From: Mycolicibacterium parafortuitum
GTDB lineage: Bacteria > Actinomycetota > Actinomycetes > Mycobacteriales > Mycobacteriaceae
DNA length: 64,000 nt
Direction: 5' to 3'
Assembly (NCBI RefSeq): GCF_010725485.1
Contig: NZ_AP022598.1
Coordinates: 1,116,001 to 1,180,000, forward strand
Below, in pieces: positions 58,466-64,000 of this stretch. Position 1 is the stretch's first letter, and each line of letters begins with the position of its first letter. The translations under genes and the position numbers were made by a program. Under the pieces are notes generated by a model. That model did no database searches, was not told where the DNA came from, and saw only the letters and a list, made by a program, of their open reading frames with translations.

Positions 58466-59259
58466 CACGCCTCTTCCCGCAGCACGTACCCGATGCCCCG
58501 CACCGTGTGGATGACCCGCGGCAACCCGTCGCGCTCCAGCTTGCGGCGCAGATAGGACACGAACACGTCGGCGACGTTGGTGTCGACGTCGAAGTCGTAT
58601 CCCCACACCAGCTCCAGCAGGCGCTGGCGGCTGAGGACCACGCCGGCGTTCTCCGCGAGTGCGGCGAGCAGGTCGAATTCGCGTTTGGTCAGCTCGACGC
58701 GCTCCCCGGCGACGAACACCAGCCGGCGTGCGGTGTCGATGGTCAGCGACCCGACCGTCATCGTGTCCGACGTCGGATCGGAGTGGTGGGCCCGGCGCAG
58801 CAGTGCGTGCAGCCGGGCCACCAACTCGCCGAGGTCGAACGGTTTGGTCAGGTAGTCGTCGGCACCGGCCTCCAGACCGGCGATGCGGTCGTTGACGGTG
58901 TCGCGGGCCGACAGCACGCAGATCGGGATGTCGTTGCCCAGCGCGCGCAGCGCGGTCACCACCGCGACGCCGTCGAGCTCCGGCATCTGCACGTCGAGCA
59001 CCAGCGCATCGTGGGATTCGCTGGACAGCAGCCGCAACGCCTCTTTGCCCGTCGCCGCGACGCGAACGTCGAACCCGGAGTGGCGCAGACCCCGGGCCAC
59101 CGAGGTCCGCACATCCGGGTCGTCGTCCACCATCAGGACCGTCCGGCCCGCGCCGTCCTGGGCGGACGACTCCCCCCACGAGCGGGAGGAGTGTCCACCC
59201 TGTCTCGCATCAGCGTCTAGAAACCGGGGCCGTCCGGGTCCTCCGGCGTGAAGCCGCAA
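58465..59259 (-). CDS. prrA: PrrA-type response regulator
   Basis: An OmpR/PhoB-family regulator. The receiver has the acidic pocket MVDDDPD, the phosphorylated Asp in [12 protein letters not shown] (residue 89 of the longest form) and the conserved Lys in [12 protein letters not shown]. The winged-helix effector ends [12 protein letters not shown]. It is close to PrrA, with divergence that suits a PrrA2 paralogue. The start is unclear: the only conventional in-frame starts are TTG 59259, inside the upstream hemophore gene and without a ribosome-binding site, or the ATG within the first strand of the receiver (TVLMVDDD). Confidence 0.87.
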   Translation of the reverse strand: MRLHAGGPGRPRFLDADARQGGHSSRSWGESSAQDGAGRTVLMVDDDPDVRTSVARGLRHSGFDVRVAATGKEALRLLSSESHDALVLDVQMPELDGVAVVTALRALGNDIPICVLSARDTVNDRIAGLEAGADDYLTKPFDLGELVARLHALLRRAHHSDPTSDTMTVGSLTIDTARRLVFVAGERVELTKREFDLLAALAENAGVVLSRQRLLELVWGYDFDVDTNVADVFVSYLRRKLERDGLPRVIHTVRGIGYVLREEA

Positions 59260-59618
59260 CGGTGCTTGATGTCGGCCAGCGGCTGGCGCACGCCGCGCAG
59301 CTCCGCCTCGATCTGCGGGTTGTCGGCGAGGTACTCGGCGATCTCGGCGTCGAGCTGAGCGCGCGGGGCGCCGTGCAGGCTGGTGAAGAAGTTGTTCACC
59401 TCGGGGTGGGTGAACAGGTATGCCGACGTGCCCGCCGAGACACCGGACGCGACACCGGCGAAGTCAGCCGCGGTGCAGTTCGGCGGCGGCGGAGGCGGAG
59501 CGGGCTGAGCCGAGGCCGGAGCGGCGCCGAGCACGCCGAACAGCACAGCACCCGTAACCGCACCAGCGCCCAGCGCGCCTGCAACCGCACGGCGCACGAT
59601 GGGGGCCGAGTTCAACAT
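59217..59618 (-). CDS. Hemophore-like secreted protein (paralogue 1)
   Basis: A 133-residue secreted protein: a signal peptide (residues 1-37, ending ASA) is followed by a Pro-rich spacer and a helical domain with Cys48 and Cys121, probably disulfide-linked. Family: Rv0203-like heme-binding proteins. The Tyr-x3-His ligand pair of Rv0203 (Tyr59/His63) is kept as Y67 and H71 in AYLFTHPEV, while the third ligand (His89) corresponds to Y96. AAGGAG lies 6 bases before ATG 59618. Its 3' end overlaps the longest prrA frame. Confidence 0.8.
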   Translation of the reverse strand: MLNSAPIVRRAVAGALGAGAVTGAVLFGVLGAAPASAQPAPPPPPPNCTAADFAGVASGVSAGTSAYLFTHPEVNNFFTSLHGAPRAQLDAEIAEYLADNPQIEAELRGVRQPLADIKHRCGFTPEDPDGPGF

Positions 59619-59764
59619 GGAGGCTCCTTCTTCAGGGTTGACGAGCCGGGACCCATTCCAGTCTCCGACGACGACCATCCTAGGAAGCTAAGCAGAACCA
59701 GTACGCACTTTCCTGTCTAGCGGTTAACCAATCGTGAGAAAGTCCGGTTCGCCGGGCGCCGCCG

Positions 59765-60196
59765 CTACGGCTGCGCCGCCGGCACCGGGGCCTGCGCGGC
59801 GGCCTGCACCAGCCCGAACAACTGGGGCAGCGTGACCGGCAGCGTGCAGGTCCGCGACAGCGTCACCAGCGGCTGCTGCAGCCGTTGCAGGTCGGCGGCC
59901 ACCTTCGGGTTCGCATCGAAGTAGGCCGTCAGCGCCGCGACCGCTTCCGGGCCGCTGGGCTTCTGCGAGATCGCGGTGATCGCGGAGTTGGCCTTCGGGT
60001 TGGCCTCCAGATAGTTGCCGGTGTAGGTCGCGACCTCGGCGACGGTCTTGGCGACCTCGCTCGCCGCGCACGGATCCGGCGCGGCACCGGCGGTGGGCGC
60101 GGAATCGACACCTGCGATAATTCCGATCAGTGTGAACCCGGCTGCCACGGCCCCCCAACGGGCCGGAAACGGCCGGAAACCGGCGGGTGAATTCAT
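59765..60196 (-). CDS. Rv0203-like hemophore (paralogue 2)
   Basis: A 143-residue exported protein, the closer match to Rv0203 (DPCAASEVAKTVAEVA, then NYLEANPKAN). Rv0203 is an extracellular heme carrier that hands heme to MmpL3 and MmpL11. A signal peptide ends near AGAAP-DP, and Cys43/Cys117 may pair. Of the three Rv0203 heme ligands only Tyr is kept (Y62): His63 is N66 and His89 is Y92. AGGAG lies 6 bases before ATG 60196. It is divergent from mmpL11, as in M. tuberculosis, and 146 bases upstream of paralogue 1. Confidence 0.87.
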   Translation of the reverse strand: MNSPAGFRPFPARWGAVAAGFTLIGIIAGVDSAPTAGAAPDPCAASEVAKTVAEVATYTGNYLEANPKANSAITAISQKPSGPEAVAALTAYFDANPKVAADLQRLQQPLVTLSRTCTLPVTLPQLFGLVQAAAQAPVPAAQP

Positions 60197-60467
60197 TGCG
60201 AACTCCTAACGGTTTGCGAACACGTCACCCGTCTCGCAAACCTGCTGTGATCATTGGCAGAGGATCCCCGACGCCGCCCGCGGCTGTCTGGCCATAGTGC
60301 CACCGAGCACGCCGGGGTGACCGGTCACACCGGCGAACCCGCAGGTATTAAGGCTGCATGAGGCATTTCTGGCAGCGCTTCTGAGGACCGCCGACCTACA
60401 GAAAGCTGCTGTACGCTTCCGCTACGAAGCGCCCGGGAGAAAGTGGGGAGTTCCGATCCAGCAGTTC
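60197..60467. promoter_or_regulatory. Divergent promoter region of hemophore and mmpL11
   Basis: The longest gap of the window (271 bases). It holds an inverted repeat CGCTTC/GAAGCG at 60414-60431 about 40 bases before the mmpL11 start, a possible operator. No iron-box-like palindrome (AT-rich, IdeR type) was recognised. Confidence 0.4.
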
Positions 60468-63404
60468 ATGATGCGCGTGAGCAGCAACCTGCGCAGGTTC
60501 CGCTGGGCGGTGTTCGCGGTCTGGCTGCTGCTCCTCGTGCCGTCGATCTACCTGGCGATGAACCAGGCCGGCAATCTGACCGGCGGTGGGTTCGAGGTCG
60601 AGGGCTCCCAGTCGCTGTACGTGCAGCAGCAGCTCGAGGCGCAGTTCCCGGATCAGGGCGCGTCCCCGCTGGCGTTGGTGGCGGCACCGCGCCCGGACGC
60701 GACGTTCGAAGACATGAACAACGCGGTCGCCCACCTGGAGAGCCTGGCCGCCGAGATCCCCAGCCTCAAGGTCGTCCCGACCCCGCAGCAGCCCCCGCCA
60801 CAACCCGACCGGCCGTATGTGATCACCCTGCAACTGGACTTCGAGAACACCGGCGCCGTCGACATCGCCAAGCAGCTGCGGGAGAAGGTCGGCGTCGACG
60901 GCGAGGAGCCGGGCGAGACGGAGAACGGCAAGGTCCGGCTGTATGTGATCGGGCAGGGCGCGCTCGGCGCCGCCGCGACCGAGGCCACCAAGCACGACAT
61001 CGCGCAGGCCGAGAAGTGGAACTTCCCGATCGTCCTGGTCATCCTGCTCGCGGTGTTCGGCTCACTGGCCGCCGCGGCGATGCCGCTGCTGCTCGGCGTA
61101 TGCACGGTGGTCGTGACCATGGGCGTGGTGTTCGTGCTGTCGATGTACACGACGATGTCGGTGTTCGTCACCTCGACGGTGTCGATGTTCGGCATCGCGG
61201 TCGCGATCGACTACTCGCTGTTCATCCTGATGCGGTTCCGAGAGGAACTGCGCGCGGGCCGAGAACCCGAGGACGCCGCCGACGCCGCGATGGCCACGTC
61301 GGGTCTGGCCGTGGTGCTGTCCGGGTTGACCGTCATCGCGTCGGTCACCGGCATCTACCTGATCAACACCCCGGTGCTGCAGTCGATGGCGACGGGCGCG
61401 ATCCTCGCGGTCGCGATCGCGGTGTTGACCTCGACGACGCTGACGCCGGCGGTGCTGGCGACGTTCGGCCGCCGGGCCGCCAAGCGTTCGTCGTACCTGC
61501 ATTGGGGGCGCGGGGCGGAGGCGACGCAGTCGAGGTTCTGGAGCCGCTGGACCGGCTGGGTGATGCGCAGGCCGTGGCTGTCGGCGATCGCAGCGGCGGC
61601 GGTGCTGCTGACCTTCGCCGCCCCGGCCTTCTCGATGCTGCTCGGCAACAGCATGCAGCGGCAGTTCGACGCCACCCACGAGATCCGCGGCGGCGTGAAC
61701 GCGGCCGCGGAGGCACTCGGCCCCGGCGCGCTGGGCCCGATCCGGGTGCTGGTCACGTTCCCCGAAGGCGGTGAGGGCGCGGTGGCCGCCAAGGAGCCGC
61801 TGCTGGCCGAGCTGCGCCAGACGATGTCGGAGGCGCCGAACACGGTGTCGGTGACACCCCCGGTGTTCGGCACCGACTACCGCAGCGCGCTGCTGTCGGC
61901 GGTGCTGTCGGTCGACCCGGAGGACATGGGCGCCCGCGAGACGATCGACTGGATGCGGGAGAAGCTGCCCCCGGTGGCCGGGGACGCGGCGCGCGTCGAC
62001 GTCGGCGGACCGACGGCGCTGATCAAGGACTTCGACGACCGGGTGTCGGCGACCCAGCCGCTGGTGTTCCTGTTCGTCGCACTGATCGCGTTCGTGATGC
62101 TGCTGGTGTCGATCCGGTCGGTGTTCCTGGCGCTCAAGGGCGTCCTGATGACCGTGCTGTCGGTGGCCGCCGCGTACGGCTCGCTGGTGGTGGTGTTCCA
62201 GTGGGGCTGGCTGTCGGACCTCGGCTTCGACCAGATCTCGTCGCTGGACAGCACCATCCCGCCGCTGGTGCTGGCGCTGACGTTCGGCCTGTCGATGGAC
62301 TACGAGATCTTCCTGCTGACCCGGATCCGGGAGCGGTTCCTGCAGACCGGCAACACCCGCGACGCGGTCGCCTACGGGGTGTCCACCAGCGCCCGCACCA
62401 TCACCAGCGCGGCACTGATCATGATCGCGGTGTTCATCGGTTTCGCGTTCGCGGGGATGCCGCTGGTCGCCCAGCTGGGCGTGGCGTGCGCGGTCGCGAT
62501 CGCGGTGGACGCGACGATAGTCCGGCTGGTGCTGGTGCCCGCGCTGATGGCGATGTTCGACGAGTGGAACTGGTGGCTGCCGCGCTGGCTGGACCGCATC
62601 CTGCCGTCGGTGGACTTCGAGAAGCCTTTGCCCAAGGCCGATATCGGCGACCTGGTCATCATCCCCGACGACATCTCCGCCCTCGCCCCGTCCGGCTCCG
62701 ACCTGCGCACCGTGGTGAAGTCCGCGGCGAAGCTGAAAACCCTTGCCCCCCAAGCGATCACCGTCGCCGATCCGCTGGCGTTCAGCGGCTGCCTGCCGTG
62801 CGGGAAGATCAGCGGCACCCGGGTGGGCCGCGACGAGCGGATCACCGCGGCGGTCAGCAACCGGGCGCACGGCAAGACCGTCGCGGTCAAGCTGCCCAAG
62901 CATCCGGTGACGATGTGGCGCGGCAGGCTGGATGTGGCGCTGGACGCGCTGGCAGCCGAGCGCGCGGACGCCGAGCACAGCCACCAACTCATCCAGCGGA
63001 TCAGCCCGATGGAGACCACCAACGTGCTGTTGCCGACCGGGGACCGGCTGCAGATCCCGACCGGCGCCGAGACACTGCGGCTGAAGAGCTACCTGATCCT
63101 GCAGCGCAACCGCTCCCGCGATTTCCAGGAGCTCGCCGAGCTGGTGGACTCGATGGACACCAGCACCGCTGCCGAAGTGCTCGCCGGTATGGACCGGTAC
63201 TACGCTGGACAGTCGGCACGCGGGCAGGAAACCGCCCGTAACCGGCACTGGGTGGCCACCCAGCTGGTGCGCCGACTGGCCGAACCCCACCCCACGGACG
63301 GGCCGGACCTCGCGGAGGCGGGAGCCGACGCCGAGAGGCAGTGGGCGCAGGTCAGACAGCGCTGCCTGGCTGTCGCAGTGGCCATGTTGGAGGAGACGAG
63401 GTGA
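60468..63404 (+). CDS. mmpL11: MmpL11 lipid/heme RND transporter
   Basis: A 978-residue RND transporter (Rv0202c 966). It exports monomeromycolyl diacylglycerol and mycolate wax esters and takes part in heme uptake. The N terminus MMRVSSNLRRFRWAVF and AGNLTGGGFEVEGSQS match MmpL11. Proton-relay pairs are at D248-Y249 (AIDYSLF) and D611-Y612 (SMDYEIF). The C-terminal ~270 residues are cytoplasmic with SGCLPCGKISGTR, a CxxC-type pair. The stop overlaps the next start (GTGA). Confidence 0.97.
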   Translation: MMRVSSNLRRFRWAVFAVWLLLLVPSIYLAMNQAGNLTGGGFEVEGSQSLYVQQQLEAQFPDQGASPLALVAAPRPDATFEDMNNAVAHLESLAAEIPSLKVVPTPQQPPPQPDRPYVITLQLDFENTGAVDIAKQLREKVGVDGEEPGETENGKVRLYVIGQGALGAAATEATKHDIAQAEKWNFPIVLVILLAVFGSLAAAAMPLLLGVCTVVVTMGVVFVLSMYTTMSVFVTSTVSMFGIAVAIDYSLFILMRFREELRAGREPEDAADAAMATSGLAVVLSGLTVIASVTGIYLINTPVLQSMATGAILAVAIAVLTSTTLTPAVLATFGRRAAKRSSYLHWGRGAEATQSRFWSRWTGWVMRRPWLSAIAAAAVLLTFAAPAFSMLLGNSMQRQFDATHEIRGGVNAAAEALGPGALGPIRVLVTFPEGGEGAVAAKEPLLAELRQTMSEAPNTVSVTPPVFGTDYRSALLSAVLSVDPEDMGARETIDWMREKLPPVAGDAARVDVGGPTALIKDFDDRVSATQPLVFLFVALIAFVMLLVSIRSVFLALKGVLMTVLSVAAAYGSLVVVFQWGWLSDLGFDQISSLDSTIPPLVLALTFGLSMDYEIFLLTRIRERFLQTGNTRDAVAYGVSTSARTITSAALIMIAVFIGFAFAGMPLVAQLGVACAVAIAVDATIVRLVLVPALMAMFDEWNWWLPRWLDRILPSVDFEKPLPKADIGDLVIIPDDISALAPSGSDLRTVVKSAAKLKTLAPQAITVADPLAFSGCLPCGKISGTRVGRDERITAAVSNRAHGKTVAVKLPKHPVTMWRGRLDVALDALAAERADAEHSHQLIQRISPMETTNVLLPTGDRLQIPTGAETLRLKSYLILQRNRSRDFQELAELVDSMDTSTAAEVLAGMDRYYAGQSARGQETARNRHWVATQLVRRLAEPHPTDGPDLAEAGADAERQWAQVRQRCLAVAVAMLEETR

Positions 63405-63883
63405 CCCCCAGTATGTCCAAGACCGCCGGCTCCCCGACCCCTGCGCCCGACAGCCGGCCGGTCGAGTTCTGGCCGACGGCGGCGATCCGCGCGGCGCTGG
63501 AGAGCGACGACCTGAGCGTCTGGCAGCGCATCGTCGTCGCGATCAAACGCGATCCGTACGGCCGCACCGCCCGTCAGGTCGAGGAGGTCCTGGAGACCGC
63601 CCGACCCTACGGGGTGTCGAAGGCGATGCAGGAGGTGCTCAGCCGCACCCGCGAGCACCTCGAGGCCAACGAGTGCGCCGAGGTGGCCCGCCACGTGCAT
63701 CTGCTGCTGGAGCGTTCCGGGCTCGGTGAGCAGGAGTTCGCGTCCCGCATCGGGGTGCCCGCCGAACAGTTCGCCGAATACCTGCGCGGCACCACCAGCC
63801 CGGCCGCGTCGCTGATGATCCGGATGGGCCGGCTGTCCGACCGGTTCGCCAAAATGCGCGCCCAGCGCCCCGTCGAACCCTGA
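63401..63883 (+). CDS. Conserved cytoplasmic protein, Rv0201c-like
   Basis: A 160-residue protein matching the small gene after mmpL11 (Rv0201c). GTG 63401 overlaps the mmpL11 stop by four bases and has GGAGG 7 bases upstream. The C-terminal part (about 105-150: HLLLERSGLGEQEFASRIG, then VPAEQFAEYLRGTTSP) looks like a lambda-repressor type helix-turn-helix. A DNA-binding role, or a helical partner for MmpL11, is possible. No function is established. Confidence 0.82.
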   Translation: MTPSMSKTAGSPTPAPDSRPVEFWPTAAIRAALESDDLSVWQRIVVAIKRDPYGRTARQVEEVLETARPYGVSKAMQEVLSRTREHLEANECAEVARHVHLLLERSGLGEQEFASRIGVPAEQFAEYLRGTTSPAASLMIRMGRLSDRFAKMRAQRPVEP

Positions 63884-63887
63884 TCTC

Positions 63888-63914
63888 CGCGAAATATCAT
63901 TCCGGGCTGCACTC
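63888..63914. repeat. Palindromic intergenic element, half copy
   Basis: CGCGAAATATCATTCCGGG followed by CTGCACTC resembles one arm plus loop of copies 1 and 2 (GCCGAAATTGCATTCC, CTGCACTCGAAC) in reverse orientation. The other arm is absent. It again follows a gene end, between a plus-strand stop and a minus-strand open frame. Confidence 0.45.
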
Positions 63915-64000
63915 CGGCGACAGATCACGACCATGGCTTAACGCCGGCGAGTCGGCGAGTCGGCGCTCGATGACGTCGGCGCCGCGCGCCACCCCTCCGG
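63897..64000 (-). CDS. Possible 3' end of a minus-strand gene at the window edge
   Basis: A frame open to the right edge ends at TGA 63899-63897 and codes for 33 residues, including VARGADVIERRLADSPAL. Codon use is GC3-rich like real genes here, and it would be convergent with the Rv0201c-like gene. Too short to identify. Confidence 0.3.
   Translation of the reverse strand, partial: GGVARGADVIERRLADSPALSHGRDLSPECSPE

Noticed and set aside
60197..60467. IdeR iron box upstream of hemophore and mmpL11
   Set aside because: I looked for an AT-rich 19-bp TTAGG/CCTAA-type palindrome and did not find a convincing one.
1..64000. tRNA, rRNA, insertion sequences or prophage
   Set aside because: No cloverleaf with a CCA end, rRNA-like stretch, transposase, integrase or terminal inverted repeat pair was recognised by reading; base composition is even throughout.

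Overview
This window comes from a high-GC actinobacterium that is almost certainly a rapidly growing Mycobacterium (Mycolicibacterium). It carries, in conserved order, the arabinogalactan transferase aftD with lpqI, the mycolate exporter mmpL3, mmpL11 with Rv0203-like hemophore genes, GTP-dependent pckG, trmB, many fadD/fadE/lip lipid genes, and a second PrrA/PrrB pair between mmpL3 and mmpL11 of the kind known from M. smegmatis. The order follows, in reverse, the M. tuberculosis Rv0201c-Rv0238 block, with lineage-specific insertions. Rv and MSMEG correspondences are recalled from protein similarity, not from a search.

Layout. 1-10.9 kb is cell-envelope: a TetR regulator, the peptidoglycan-recycling lipoprotein LpqI, a universal stress protein, a DUF2613 miniprotein, AftD, a membrane acyltransferase, a DUF3068 protein and a polytopic membrane protein. 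10.8-13.5 kb is an inserted module: two look-alike small membrane proteins around a DUF2236 (MpaB-type) oxygenase, divergent from a cytochrome P450. 13.5-17 kb holds a GT4 glycosyltransferase, a methyltransferase and an aldehyde dehydrogenase. 17-22.8 kb is accessory: a decayed SnoaL-like gene, a FadE5-like dehydrogenase, a nat-araC-reductase operon with a coding minisatellite, and an SDR.

22.8-26.6 kb is an acyltransferase-fadD12-lipO operon behind a KstR-like operator. 26.6-43.7 kb is lipid and acyl-CoA metabolism (WS/DGAT, LipC, acyl-CoA dehydrogenases, LipW-like esterase, amidohydrolase, CoA-transferase, MaoC hydratase, GntR, enoyl-CoA hydratase, FadD4-like ligase, carotenoid oxygenase), each subunit with its own regulator or palindromic operator. 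43.7-49.6 kb has pckG, two P-loop proteins with degraded Walker motifs, trmB and an NYN protein. 49.6-63.9 kb is the MmpL3/MmpL11 block: MmpL3, an AI-2E-family permease, an LPG-synthase-like membrane protein, a degenerate M23 lipoprotein, DUF3054, PrrB/PrrA, two hemophore-like proteins, MmpL11 and an Rv0201c-like protein.

The most notable observations are an extra ~110-residue membrane insert resembling DUF4190 inside MmpL3; a palindromic intergenic element present twice, plus a half copy, always at convergent gene ends; the overlapping small-membrane/DUF2236/small-membrane triad; and several strong palindromes next to TetR/GntR genes. No tRNA, rRNA, insertion sequence, prophage or CRISPR array was seen. 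No gap between genes exceeds 300 bases; the longest is 60197-60467.
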